Assembly (NCBI GenBank): GCA_963771025.1
Contig: CAVYRL010000001.1
Coordinates: 310,001-374,000, forward strand
Reading direction: 5' to 3'
Origin: Miltoncostaea sp963771025
Lineage (GTDB): Bacteria > Actinomycetota > Thermoleophilia > Miltoncostaeales > Miltoncostaeaceae
Length of the DNA stretch: 64,000 bases
How positions within the stretch are numbered: position 1 is the stretch's first letter; every line of letters begins with the position of its first letter. The notes beneath the pieces were generated by a model. It saw only the letters and a program-made list of their open reading frames with translations. It was not told the origin of the DNA and made no database searches. A program made the translations under genes and the position numbers. This document shows positions 33,228 to 42,229 of this stretch, piece by piece.

Positions 33228-33871
33228 TCCGCGCCGTCGTGTTCGACATGGACGGCGTCCTGATCTCCTCGGAGGAGGTCTGGGACGAGGTCCGCGAGGA
33301 CTTCGCGCGCGAGACGGGCGGGACGTGGTCGGCCGATGCCCAGCACGCGATGATGGGCATGAACACGGGCGAATGGAGCGCGTACATGCGCGACACGGTC
33401 GGTGTCCCGATGCCGCCGGAGGAGATCGCGGCCGAGGTCGAGCGTCGCCTGGCGGAGCGCTACCGCGTCGCGCTCCCCCTGATGCCCGGGGCGGCGGAGG
33501 CGGTGCGGGCGCTGGCCGCGCGGTGGCCACTCGGCCTCGCCAGCTCCTCCACGGCGGGGCTGATCGCCGCGGTGCTGGACGCGGCCGGACTGACCGACGC
33601 CTTCGCGGTCGCGGTGTCCTCCGAGGAGGTGCCGCGCGGCAAGCCGGCGCCCGACGTGTACCGGCGCGCGCTCGACCTCCTCGGCGAGCCTCCCGAGGAC
33701 GCGGCGGCCGTCGAGGACTCGGGCGCCGGGCTCGCCGCCGCCTCGGCCGCCGGCATGCGCGTGATCGCCATCCCCAACCTGCTCTACCCCCCGGCCGCCG
33801 ACGCGCTGGCGCGCGCGGATATCGTTCTGGGGTCAATCGCGGAGCTCACCCCGGAGGTCGTCGCCGGCTGA
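33224..33871 (+). CDS. HAD-family hydrolase
   Basis: 215 residues. DxD motif VFDMDGVL at 6-13, SSST near residue 105, GKPAPDVY with the conserved Lys and EDSGAG. A small alpha-helical cap lies between the first motifs (beta-phosphoglucomutase-like subclass). Substrate unknown. Coupled to the exporter operon. Confidence 0.93.
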   Translation: MIRAVVFDMDGVLISSEEVWDEVREDFARETGGTWSADAQHAMMGMNTGEWSAYMRDTVGVPMPPEEIAAEVERRLAERYRVALPLMPGAAEAVRALAARWPLGLASSSTAGLIAAVLDAAGLTDAFAVAVSSEEVPRGKPAPDVYRRALDLLGEPPEDAAAVEDSGAGLAAASAAGMRVIAIPNLLYPPAADALARADIVLGSIAELTPEVVAG

Positions 33872-33899
33872 TCCCGCGGGCCGCGGCGAGGAGGCGCAC

Positions 33900-35492
33900 G
33901 TGCCCGTCCACATCACCCCGCTCACCCCGCTGGCGTTTCTCGAGCGATCGGCGTCGGTGTTCGCCGGCGCGGTGGCCGTCGTGCACGGCGATCGGCGGAT
34001 CACCTACCGAGAGCTCGCCGCCGAGGTGACCCGCGTCGCCCGCGCGCTGCAGGCGTCGGGTGTCGCCGCCGGCGATCGAGTGGCGTACCTGTGCCACAAC
34101 GCGCCGGCCCTGCTGGTGGCCCACTTCGCCGTCCCTCTCGCCGGGGGCGTGCTGGTGGCCGTCAACACCCGGCTGGCGCCCGAGGAGGTGCTCACCATCT
34201 GCACGCACTCGGGAGCGCGCCTGATCGTGGTCGACACCGCCCTCGCCGGCACGGTGGAGCCCGTGCTCGACCGGCTGCCGGTGGACGAGGTGATCTGGGA
34301 CGACGACGCGGACCCCGTGCCGCCGGGAGCGCCGGGCACCGCCTACGCGGCCTTTCGCGCCCGCGGCTCGGACGACCCTCTGCCGTGGGCCGTCGAGGAT
34401 GAGGACGCGACGATCTCGATCAACTACACCTCGGGCACGACGGGGACACCCAAGGGCGTCATGTACACCCACCGCGGGGCATACCTCAACAGCCTGGGCG
34501 AGAACCTGACCGCCGGCCACGGGCAGGACACGGTCTACCTCTGGACTCTGCCCATGTTCCACTGCAACGGGTGGTGCCATCCCTGGGCGATCGTGGCCTG
34601 TGGCGGGGTGCAGGTGTGCCTGCGCGCCGTTCGCGACGACGCCATCTGGCGCCTGATCGACGAGGAGGGCATCACGCACCTCAACGGCGCCCCGGCGGTG
34701 CTCTCGCTGCTGGTCAACTCGGAGCGCGCGCACCCACTCGAGCGCCTGACGGTGGTGACCGCCGCGGCGCCGCCGAGCCCCACGATCCTCGCTCAGACCG
34801 AGGCCCTCGGGGCCCGGGTGATCCACGTCTACGGGCTCACCGAGACCTACGGTCCCCACACCGTCTGCCAGTGGCAGCCCGGCTGGGCCGCCGAGGAGCC
34901 GGCCGAGCGCGCGCGCCTGCTGGCGCGGCAGGGCGTGGCGATGGTGATGGCCGACCCCATCCGCGTGCTTGACGAGACCGGCGCCGACGTCCCGCGCGAC
35001 GGGGTCACGGTGGGCGAGATCGTGATGAGCGGCAACAACGTGATGAAGGGCTACCACGACGATCCCGAGGGCACCGCGGCGGCGTTCCGCGGCGGCGTGT
35101 TCCACTCCGGCGACCTGGGCGTATGGCACCCCGACGGCTACATCGAGCTGCGCGACCGGGCCAAGGACGTGGTCATATCGGGCGGGGAGAACATCTCCAC
35201 CATCGAGGTCGAGCAGGCGCTGGCGAGCCACCCGGCCGTCCTCGAGGTGGCCGTGATCGGCGTGCCGAGCGAGCGGTGGGGCGAGCGCCCCAAGGCCTTC
35301 GTCGTAATGCGTCCGGGAGCGTCGGCCGGCCACGACGAGCTGACCGCCCACGTGCACGGCCGCATCGCCCGCTACAAGTGCCCCGACACGTTCGAGGTGC
35401 TCGATGAGCTCCCGCGCACCTCCACCGGCAAGGTTCGCAAGTTCGAGCTGCGCGAAAGGGAGTGGGGCCCCCTGGACCGGCGCATCAACTGA
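33900..35492 (+). CDS. acyl-CoA synthetase (AMP-binding)
   Basis: 530 residues, ANL superfamily. NYTSGTTGTPKGVMYTH (P-loop), GLTETYGPHT, SGDLGVWHPDGYIEL and SGGENISTIEVE, with the C-terminal catalytic Lys in STGKVRKF. Acts on medium or long-chain fatty acids by analogy; specificity not shown. GTG start with strong GAGGAGG Shine-Dalgarno. Confidence 0.94.
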   Translation: MPVHITPLTPLAFLERSASVFAGAVAVVHGDRRITYRELAAEVTRVARALQASGVAAGDRVAYLCHNAPALLVAHFAVPLAGGVLVAVNTRLAPEEVLTICTHSGARLIVVDTALAGTVEPVLDRLPVDEVIWDDDADPVPPGAPGTAYAAFRARGSDDPLPWAVEDEDATISINYTSGTTGTPKGVMYTHRGAYLNSLGENLTAGHGQDTVYLWTLPMFHCNGWCHPWAIVACGGVQVCLRAVRDDAIWRLIDEEGITHLNGAPAVLSLLVNSERAHPLERLTVVTAAAPPSPTILAQTEALGARVIHVYGLTETYGPHTVCQWQPGWAAEEPAERARLLARQGVAMVMADPIRVLDETGADVPRDGVTVGEIVMSGNNVMKGYHDDPEGTAAAFRGGVFHSGDLGVWHPDGYIELRDRAKDVVISGGENISTIEVEQALASHPAVLEVAVIGVPSERWGERPKAFVVMRPGASAGHDELTAHVHGRIARYKCPDTFEVLDELPRTSTGKVRKFELREREWGPLDRRIN

Positions 35493-35533
35493 ACTACGCT
35501 CCGACGTCGAGACGCCCGACCGGGAGAGGGTAC

Positions 35534-36010
35534 GTGGAGAGCGCTGCGCGGGATTTCAAGGAGTTCGTCCTCAAGGGTGACGTGGTGGCTCTGGCCGTCG
35601 CGGTCATCATCGCCACGGCCTTCGGCGCGGTGATCGCCGCGTTCGTCGCCAACGTGATCACCCCCCTGATCGCGGCGATCGGCGGCCAGCCCGATTTCAG
35701 CCAGCTCGATTTCACGATCAACGGCAGCCGATTCCAGTACGGCCTGTTCATCAACGCGCTCATCACCTTCCTGATCATCGCGGCGGTCGTCTTCTTCCTG
35801 GTCGTGCGGCCCTACAACCACTACAAGAGCCGCTTCGCCGCGGGCGACGATCCCGATGCCGAGCCTCCCGAGTACGCGGTCGAGACCGCCTCCGCGAAGG
35901 ATCTGGCCGAGCGCCTCAACGCCCGCTCGGCCGACGGCTGGAAGGTCGTCTCGGTCGGCGAAGGCGGAGCGGGAACGCTCTCGGCCGTTCTGGTGAAGGG
36001 CGAGGGCTAG
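35534..36010 (+). CDS. mscL: large-conductance mechanosensitive channel with extra C-terminal domain
   Basis: 158 residues. MscL core at 1-110: DFKEFVLKGDVVALAVAVII N-terminus, two membrane helices and the VVRPYNHYK end. Instead of the usual short C-terminal helix there is a PPEYAVETASAKDLAERLN...GWKVVSVGEG stretch (about 111-158) resembling a DUF4177 domain. GTG start with a GGGAGAGGG Shine-Dalgarno. Confidence 0.9.
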   Translation: MESAARDFKEFVLKGDVVALAVAVIIATAFGAVIAAFVANVITPLIAAIGGQPDFSQLDFTINGSRFQYGLFINALITFLIIAAVVFFLVVRPYNHYKSRFAAGDDPDAEPPEYAVETASAKDLAERLNARSADGWKVVSVGEGGAGTLSAVLVKGEG

Positions 36011-36014
36011 AGAG

Positions 36015-36085
36015 AGCGGGTGGGGGGAATCGAACCCCCGTCGATGGCTTGGAAGGCCATTGCTCTACCGTTGAGCTACACCCGC
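36015..36085 (-). tRNA. tRNA-Gly (TCC)
   Basis: Clover-leaf on the minus strand: acceptor GCGGGTG/CACCCGC, D-loop AGCTCAACGGTAGAGC, anticodon loop CTTCCAA (anticodon TCC), T-arm GGGGGTTCGATTCCCCC. 71 nt with discriminator T; the CCA end is not encoded. Confidence 0.97.
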
Positions 36086-36104
36086 GGATCCGGCTCCCCG
36101 GACC

Positions 36105-37592
36105 TTACCAACGCACCCCCGGAGCACCGTGCGGCGCGGCGGTGCGGGGCTCGGGCCCGTAGCGGGCGACCGTGTCGCGTCCGAGGCGCTTGGCCGCGTA
36201 GAGCGCCGTGTCGGCATTGCGGAGCATCGTCTCGGGCGTGTCCGCGTCGGCGGGGTAGGTCGCGATGCCGAGCGAACCCGTCACCGGGATGTCGGTGACG
36301 ACGCGCGCGGCGGCGCGGCGGATGCATGCGCGCAGCCGCTCGGCGATCACCGTCGCGCCGGCGGCGTCGGTGGTGGGGCAGAGGATCAGGAACTCGTCTC
36401 CACCGAGGCGGCAGAGCAGGTCGCTCCCCCGCAGGTCGCCCGCGACCTCGCCGGCGACGGACTGCAGCAGCAGGTCGCCGGTCTCGTGGCCGAGGTGGTC
36501 GTTGACCTCCTTGAAGCGGTCGAGATCGAGCGCGATGGCCGACAGCGACTCCCCGTTGCGTTGCGCGCGGCTGAAGGCTCGCTCCATCTCGGCCGCCAGG
36601 AATCGCCGGTTGTAGGCGCCGGTCAGCGGGTCGGTCACCAGCAGGCGGTCGCGCTCGGTGATCAGCCCGCGGCCGATGGACAGGGTCTCCATCGCGCGGA
36701 TGGCCATGATCGTGACCGCCAGGACGGCCGCGACCCGCAGCTCGGTGTCGGGTCGGAAGGCGGCGAGGGTGACGACGGCGATGCCGAGCACGAACGGGAT
36801 CGGCTCGCTCCAGCGCGGCGGCCGGTCGTGCAGCCCCGCGGCCCATGCGCGCTGGGGGGCCTGGTGGCGCGCGACGCCGGCGGCCACCCAGCACCATCCC
36901 GCCGACATGAAGGCGGACGCCGACAGCAGGGAGAGGTCGTGGCCGTAGATCGACGAGACCAGGTAGGCGAACCCGCCGACGGTCTGAAAGGCGAGCGCGG
37001 CGACGATCCAGCGCATCCAGCCGGGCGCGCGTCGCGAGCGCAGCAGAATCCAGCCGAGCGCCGCGAGGGCGACGGCGTCGAGGGCCGGGTAGAGCGCCGC
37101 GACGAGCGTGCCCCGGACGCCGCCCGCGGCGTCGTTCGCGAGCGGCTGCAGGAGGGTGATCCATGTGACGGCGCCCACGGCCAGCGTCAGGGTCATGCCG
37201 TCGAGGACGCCCTGCCAGCCCCGCTCGGGCCGCAGCCGCAGGTAGAGCATCGCGACCGCCGTGAGCATCGGGATGTAGAAGGCCAGCCAGCCGATGTCGA
37301 AGGCGCTGACCTCGGGGACGTCCACGCCTCCGGCCAGCGCGGCGCCGTACGCGCCGTCGCTGATCGCCCAGATCGTGAGGGCCAGGGCGAACAGCGCCCA
37401 GACCGACCGCGCCCGGCCGCGCGTGTGCCGCGCGGCGACGGCGCACGCGATGGCGCCGGCGGCCTCGGCGGCGGCCTGGCCCCACTGGCTCAGCGCGAGG
37501 GCGTCGGCGGCGTCCGGGAACAGCAGCGCGATGGCGACGACCGTCGCGGTCGACGCTATCGCGGCCGCCACGAGGATGGCCCAGAGTTTCAT
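36105..37592 (-). CDS. membrane diguanylate cyclase (GGDEF)
   Basis: 495 residues. The first about 310 residues contain eight or more hydrophobic helices with no recognised sensory domain, then a GGDEF domain with the canonical LGGDEF and a complete I-site RGSD five residues before it. It should make cyclic-di-GMP under product inhibition. A stretch ending in PHGAPGVRW follows the domain. Confidence 0.94.
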   Translation of the reverse strand: MKLWAILVAAAIASTATVVAIALLFPDAADALALSQWGQAAAEAAGAIACAVAARHTRGRARSVWALFALALTIWAISDGAYGAALAGGVDVPEVSAFDIGWLAFYIPMLTAVAMLYLRLRPERGWQGVLDGMTLTLAVGAVTWITLLQPLANDAAGGVRGTLVAALYPALDAVALAALGWILLRSRRAPGWMRWIVAALAFQTVGGFAYLVSSIYGHDLSLLSASAFMSAGWCWVAAGVARHQAPQRAWAAGLHDRPPRWSEPIPFVLGIAVVTLAAFRPDTELRVAAVLAVTIMAIRAMETLSIGRGLITERDRLLVTDPLTGAYNRRFLAAEMERAFSRAQRNGESLSAIALDLDRFKEVNDHLGHETGDLLLQSVAGEVAGDLRGSDLLCRLGGDEFLILCPTTDAAGATVIAERLRACIRRAAARVVTDIPVTGSLGIATYPADADTPETMLRNADTALYAAKRLGRDTVARYGPEPRTAAPHGAPGVRW

Positions 37593-37653
37593 GCCATCTC
37601 ATCGACAGGTGGGACTCCGAACTGATGGCAGTCCGCACCGGGTCGCCGAAGGT

Positions 37654-38559
37654 TCAGCGCGCCGCCAGGCCCTCCTCGTGGAGGCGACGTGCACGGGCCA
37701 TGTTCTCGAGGTCCGGGCCGTCGCCCGCGATGCCGGGCACCTCGAGGATCACCGGCAGTCCCTGGAGCGGCGGCGCGCCGAGAATGCTCCTCATGCCCGC
37801 CTCGCCGATCTCACCGTCGCCGATGTTCTCGTGCCGGTCGCGGTTGGAGGCGAACGCCGTCTTGGAGTCGTTGAGGTGCAGGCACCGCAGCTTCGCGACG
37901 CCGACGGTCTGGTCGAAGTCCTCGAGCACCTGGTCGATGCCGCCGGGTTCGTGGATCGGGTAACCCGAGGCGAACAGATGCTGGGAGTCGAGGCAGAAGC
38001 CGAGGCGCTCGGGACGGTCGACCGCGTCGGCCACCGCGCGCAGCTGCGCGAACGTGCGCCCGATGGTGTCGCCCGCCCCCGCGGTGTTCTCGAGGAACAC
38101 GGCGCAGTCGCCGGGAGCGCTGTCGAGGGCCTCCGCGATGCCGGCGCCGATGCGGGCGATGGCCTCGTCCTCGGTGGATCCCTTGGACGAGCCGACGTGC
38201 AGCACCACGCCCTCGAGCCCCAGCGCCTCGCCGATCGTGAGGTGCTGGACCAGGCTCTCGATGGACGCGCGGTAGATGTTGCGCGTCGAGGTCGCCGGCT
38301 TGCCCGGCGGGCCGGTCGGCACCTCGCGGTCCGGGGCGCCCAGGTTCATCAGGTACAGGCCATGGCTGACGAGCGGGCCCATTCCCGTCTCCTCGGCCCC
38401 GGAGCGGAACGCCGCGATCTCGGCCTCGGTGTGGTTGATCGGCCGCCAGGTGCGCGGATTGTGCGTGAACACCTGCAGGCTCTCGCACCCGAGATCCGCA
38501 CCCCGGCCGATCGCCTTGCTGATGCCTCCCGAGCTCGAGACGTGGGCGCCGAACCTCAC
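37654..38559 (-). CDS. nfo: endonuclease IV (AP endonuclease)
   Basis: 301 residues, TIM-barrel zinc enzyme for abasic sites. GAHVSSSGGISKAI start, LHVGSSKG, LENTAGAG, GFCLDSQHLF, LHLNDSK and RHENIGDGEIG all fit the metal and DNA binding motifs. The GTG start lies 6 nt after TAGGAT. Confidence 0.96.
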   Translation of the reverse strand: MRFGAHVSSSGGISKAIGRGADLGCESLQVFTHNPRTWRPINHTEAEIAAFRSGAEETGMGPLVSHGLYLMNLGAPDREVPTGPPGKPATSTRNIYRASIESLVQHLTIGEALGLEGVVLHVGSSKGSTEDEAIARIGAGIAEALDSAPGDCAVFLENTAGAGDTIGRTFAQLRAVADAVDRPERLGFCLDSQHLFASGYPIHEPGGIDQVLEDFDQTVGVAKLRCLHLNDSKTAFASNRDRHENIGDGEIGEAGMRSILGAPPLQGLPVILEVPGIAGDGPDLENMARARRLHEEGLAAR

Positions 38560-38564
38560 GTCGC

Positions 38565-38570
38565 TATCCT
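38565..38570 (+). promoter_or_regulatory. TATCCT -10 box for gltX
   Basis: TATCCT exactly 6 nt before GTG 38577. Five of its bases are shared with the opposing -10 box at 38566-38571. Confidence 0.6.
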
Positions 38571-38571
38571 A
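38566..38571 (-). promoter_or_regulatory. TAGGAT -10 box for nfo
   Basis: TAGGAT on the minus strand exactly 6 nt before GTG 38559, forming a symmetric bidirectional promoter with the gltX box. Confidence 0.6.
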
Positions 38572-38576
38572 CGGGC

Positions 38577-40049
38577 GTGGCGAGGACACGACCCGAGGTG
38601 ACCGGTCCGGCACGCGTGCGATTCGCGCCGAGCCCGACCGGCAGTCTCCATGTGGGCGGCGCGCGGACGGCACTCTTCAACTGGCTCGTGGCGCGCCACA
38701 CGGGCGGCACCTTCATCCTGCGGATGGAGGACACCGACCGCGAGCGCTCGACGCCCGAGAGCGAGGCCGAGATCCTGCGCTGCCTCACCTGGCTGGGACT
38801 CGACTGGGACGAGGGCCCGCTGCGCCAGAGCGAGCGCGCGGATGTCTACGCCGGCGCGATCGAGCGGCTCAAGGCGGCCGGGGCGATCTACCCGGCCTAC
38901 GAGACCGACGAGGAGATGGACGCTCAGCGGGCCGCCGCGCGCGCCGACAAGCGCGCCCCGGTCGTGCGCGGCCAGCGCGACCGCGACCCGGCCGAGATCG
39001 CGGCGCTGGAGGTCGCTGGGGTCCGCCCCGCGTGGCGCTTCGCGGTGGAGGTCGACGGCCAGACCGTGATCGACGACTACGTGCGCGGGCCGGTCACCTT
39101 CGAGCACGGCGCGATCGAGGACTTCATCGTGGTGCGCTCGGACGGGTCGCCGACCTACAACCTGGCCGCGGCCGTCAACGACATGGACATGTCGATCAGC
39201 CACGTCCTGCGCGGTGAGGACCACATCTCCAACACGCCCAAGCAGATGATGGTGATCCGGGCGCTCGGCGGCGCCACCCCCGAGTACGCCCACATCCCGC
39301 TGATCCTGGGCGAGGACAAGAAGCGCCTCAGCAAGCGGCACGGGGCGGCCTCGGTGGAGGACCTCGAGGAGGCGGGCTACCTGCCCCAGGCGACGGTCAA
39401 CGCGCTGGCGCTGCTCGGCTGGAGCTTCGACGACAAGACCACGATCTTCAGCGTCCAGGAGCTGATCGACGGCTTCTCGGTGGGGCGCATCTCCAAGAGC
39501 CCCGCCATCTTCGACCTCAAGAAGCTCCAGGTGCTCAACGGCCGCCACCTGCGGCTGATGTCGCCCGCCGACTTCGAGGAGGCCCTGGTGGGCTGGCTGC
39601 GCGACACCGGCTACATCGCCGCGCGCGGCGAGGGGGCCGAGGATCTGATCCGCGCAAGCGCGCCGCTCGTGAAGCGGAAGATCAGCACCTTCGCCGAGTA
39701 CGACGGCCTGGCCGGCTGGCTTTTCCAGCCGCTCGAGATCGAGCCCGAGGCGTGGGAGGTGCTGACCCGCGACGTCAAGCACTCGATCCAGGTGATCGGG
39801 AGCGGGCTCGGGCGGCTGGAGACGCTCCCCGAGTTCACCGCCGAGGCCGTGAAGGACGCACTCCAGGACCAGCTGCACGTGATGGGCGAGGCGGCCCGCG
39901 ACTTCCTCGAGCCCCAGCGCATCGCGATCACCGGCCGGCTCGTCTCGACGGGCACCTACGAGAGCCTGGCGCTGCTGGGACGCGAGGAGGCGTTCGCGCG
40001 GTACCGGCACACGCTGGGCCTGCTCGCCGAGATGTGGGCGCAGGCCTGA
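38577..40049 (+). CDS. gltX: glutamyl-tRNA synthetase
   Basis: 490 residues, class I synthetase. PSPTGSLHVGG with the HIGH-type motif HVGG at 25-28 and the KMSKS-type motif KRLSKR at 249-254. Discriminating or nondiscriminating type cannot be told from sequence alone. The stop overlaps the next start (TGATG). Confidence 0.96.
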   Translation: MARTRPEVTGPARVRFAPSPTGSLHVGGARTALFNWLVARHTGGTFILRMEDTDRERSTPESEAEILRCLTWLGLDWDEGPLRQSERADVYAGAIERLKAAGAIYPAYETDEEMDAQRAAARADKRAPVVRGQRDRDPAEIAALEVAGVRPAWRFAVEVDGQTVIDDYVRGPVTFEHGAIEDFIVVRSDGSPTYNLAAAVNDMDMSISHVLRGEDHISNTPKQMMVIRALGGATPEYAHIPLILGEDKKRLSKRHGAASVEDLEEAGYLPQATVNALALLGWSFDDKTTIFSVQELIDGFSVGRISKSPAIFDLKKLQVLNGRHLRLMSPADFEEALVGWLRDTGYIAARGEGAEDLIRASAPLVKRKISTFAEYDGLAGWLFQPLEIEPEAWEVLTRDVKHSIQVIGSGLGRLETLPEFTAEAVKDALQDQLHVMGEAARDFLEPQRIAITGRLVSTGTYESLALLGREEAFARYRHTLGLLAEMWAQA

Positions 40050-40537
40050 TGTTCGCGCCTGGCGTCCAGCGCACGCTGATGCTGACCGCCGCCTGGCTGT
40101 TCGGGATCTTCCTCGTGGTGGCGTTCATCTTCCGGCGCGTGGATGCCTCGCAGCACACCCTCTCGATCATCGCGGGCATCACCGCGTACGTGTACCTGGT
40201 GGCCGCCGCCGTCATCATCTTCCGCGCCTGGAGGCGTCGCAGCCGCGACGCGGCGATGGCGGCCACGCGGTTCGTGTCCGGGCATCCGGCCGTGCCCCTC
40301 GCGGTCGGCCGGCCCGTGGCGGTCGGTCATCCGGAGGGCGAGATCCCATCGGGCAAGGGCCCGGCGCAGGCGAACCTGGTGGTGCCGGTTTCGGGACCGG
40401 CCGATGACGGGCAGGTTGATCTGGTGATGGCGCGCATGTCGCGCGATTGGGAGGTGCTGTCGGCGACGCTCGTCGTGGACGGCGATCGGGTCTCCCTCGC
40501 CGAGGGGCTCGCGGACACCTCGACCGACGACGAGTAG
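40049..40537 (+). CDS. membrane protein with Coa1-like domain
   Basis: 162 residues: two membrane helices near 10-30 and 38-60, then a soluble domain GKGPAQANLVVPVSGPADDG followed by WEVLSATLVVDGDRVSL, resembling the Coa1 (cytochrome oxidase assembly) / Tim21 fold. Family assignment is tentative. It links gltX with the encapsulin pair: 11 nt before the EncFtn gene. Confidence 0.6.
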   Translation: MFAPGVQRTLMLTAAWLFGIFLVVAFIFRRVDASQHTLSIIAGITAYVYLVAAAVIIFRAWRRRSRDAAMAATRFVSGHPAVPLAVGRPVAVGHPEGEIPSGKGPAQANLVVPVSGPADDGQVDLVMARMSRDWEVLSATLVVDGDRVSLAEGLADTSTDDE

Positions 40538-40548
40538 GAGGCACGACG

Positions 40549-40926
40549 GTGGCCGATTCCAGCATGGGCCTGCACGAGGCGAGGGAGGACCTCTCCCCGG
40601 CGACGCTCGACCGCCATCGCGCGCTGGTCTCGCTGATGGAGGAGCTCGAGGCGATGGACTGGTACGCCCAGCGCATCGAGGCCACGGGGGATCCGGAGCT
40701 CGCGGCGGTGCTGGCGCACAACCGCGACGAGGAGACCGAGCACGCGGCGATGAGCCTCGAATGGCTGCGCCGCAACGATCCGGCCCTCGACGAGCACCTG
40801 CGTCAGTACCTCTTCAACTCGGGATCCATCCTCGCGATCGAGGAGAAGGTGGAGGGCGGGGCCGAGGCGGCCGGCGGCGCGACCGACGGCAGCCTGTCCA
40901 TCGGAAGTCTGCGGGGCGAGTCATGA
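40549..40926 (+). CDS. encapsulated ferritin-like protein (EncFtn)
   Basis: 125-residue encapsulin cargo that binds and oxidises iron. Two helices with DRHRALVSLMEELEAMDWYA and HNRDEETEHAAMSLEWLRR. The known EncFtn iron ligands and gate residues are all present at the same numbers as in the Rhodospirillum rubrum protein: Glu32, Trp38, Tyr39, Glu62, His65. The C-terminal SLSIGSLRG (115-123) is the encapsulin docking tag. GTG start with TAGGAGG upstream; stop overlaps the encapsulin start by ATGA. Confidence 0.95.
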   Translation: MADSSMGLHEAREDLSPATLDRHRALVSLMEELEAMDWYAQRIEATGDPELAAVLAHNRDEETEHAAMSLEWLRRNDPALDEHLRQYLFNSGSILAIEEKVEGGAEAAGGATDGSLSIGSLRGES

Positions 40927-41762
40927 ACCACCTCCACCGTTCCCTCGCGCCCATCTCCGACGCGGCCTGGGCGGAGATCGAGGGCGAGGCCACCCGCGAG
41001 CTCCGCCACTTCCTCGCCGCGCGTCGTGTCGTCGATTTCTCCGGCCCCCACGGCTGGGATCACTCCTGCCTCGACCTCGGGCGCGTGACCGACCCACACG
41101 ACGGACCCGCGGACGGCGTCGAGAGCCGCATTCGCCTGGTGCAGCCTCTCACCGAGCTGCGGACGGTGTTCACGGTGCCCCGCGAGGAGATCGACGCGGT
41201 CGACCGGGGCGCTCCCGACGTGGACTGGGACACCGTGATCGACGCCGCGCGCCGGGCCTCGCTCGCCGAGGACCACCTCGTGTTTCGCGGCTTCGACGGC
41301 GCCGGGGTGCGCGGCATGGTCCATACCTCTCCGCACGACCCGGTCACGATCACGACCGACTACGGCATGTACCCGAACCACGTCGCCAAGGCCGTGGAGA
41401 CGCTCAAGCGGTCCGGCGTCGATGGCCCGTACGCCATCGCCCTCGGCCCGCGCTGCTACACGGGGGTCATCGAGACCACCGAGCGCGGGGGCTATCCGGT
41501 GCTGGAGCACCTGGGGCTCATCACGGGCGGCCCGGTCGTCTGGGCACCGGCCGTGGACGGAGCCGTGGTCGTCAGTCTGCGCGGCGGCGACTTCGAGCTG
41601 ATCGTGGGCCAGGACTTCTCGATCGGCTACCTCAGCCACGACGCGGACAGGGTAACCCTCTACCTCGAGGAGAGCCTTACCTTCCGCTCCTCGGGGCCCG
41701 AGGGAGCGATTGCTCTGGAGTACGAGGCCGCGAAGCCGAAGGGCCGCGCGCGCCGGGCCTGA
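40923..41762 (+). CDS. encapsulin shell protein
   Basis: 279 residues, HK97-fold protein of the linocin/encapsulin family. MNHLHRSLAPISDAAWAEIE and ELRTVFTVPREEID at the N-terminus; SPHDPVTITTD and LRGGDFELIVGQDFSIGYL toward the C-terminus. It should assemble into a closed shell that loads the EncFtn cargo via its C-terminal tag. Coupled by ATGA. Confidence 0.96.
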   Translation: MNHLHRSLAPISDAAWAEIEGEATRELRHFLAARRVVDFSGPHGWDHSCLDLGRVTDPHDGPADGVESRIRLVQPLTELRTVFTVPREEIDAVDRGAPDVDWDTVIDAARRASLAEDHLVFRGFDGAGVRGMVHTSPHDPVTITTDYGMYPNHVAKAVETLKRSGVDGPYAIALGPRCYTGVIETTERGGYPVLEHLGLITGGPVVWAPAVDGAVVVSLRGGDFELIVGQDFSIGYLSHDADRVTLYLEESLTFRSSGPEGAIALEYEAAKPKGRARRA

Positions 41763-42200
41763 TCAGTTGGGCGCCGCGGTCCTGACGGCCAGCACGGCGC
41801 TCAGGCCGGCGTAGCCGGCTGCCCGGATCTTGAGCCTGCCCTCCGCGCGGACGCGCCGCTTGGAGACGCGGGCCTTCAGCACGTAGAGCACCGGGACGAC
41901 CCGGCGGGTGCCGATCAGGGCGCGCCGCACCGTGACGCGCAGGACGCGGGTGCGGGGCGTCCATCTGCCCTTGACCGGGGCCTGACCCGGGAACACCAGC
42001 ACGGGGCGTCCACCGGACGTCGCGATACGCACCGAGATCGGCGCGTTGGTTCTCGCCAGCGCCTCGTCCAGGTCGCGCCATGCCCACGTTCCGGCGATCG
42101 CCGTCACGGGGGTGCGCGCCGTCTCCGAGACCGGCGCCGGCGAGGCGGTCCCGGTGACGCCCAGACCCAGCGTCACGCCCAACCCGAGCGCGGCGACCAC
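41763..42200 (-). CDS. secreted hypothetical protein
   Basis: 145 residues with a hydrophobic signal-like start and a SPAPVSETA cleavage region. The rest is beta-rich and basic; no family recognised. The start is uncertain: from GTG 42200 the signal peptide lacks its basic head; the in-frame codons upstream supply RR residues but contain no usual start before the TAG of the preceding gene at 42230. Codon usage is normal. It is convergent with encapsulin, with no gap. Confidence 0.5.
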   Translation of the reverse strand: MVAALGLGVTLGLGVTGTASPAPVSETARTPVTAIAGTWAWRDLDEALARTNAPISVRIATSGGRPVLVFPGQAPVKGRWTPRTRVLRVTVRRALIGTRRVVPVLYVLKARVSKRRVRAEGRLKIRAAGYAGLSAVLAVRTAAPN

Positions 42201-42229
42201 CGTGGCAGCCGCGCTTGTCCGGCGGAGGC

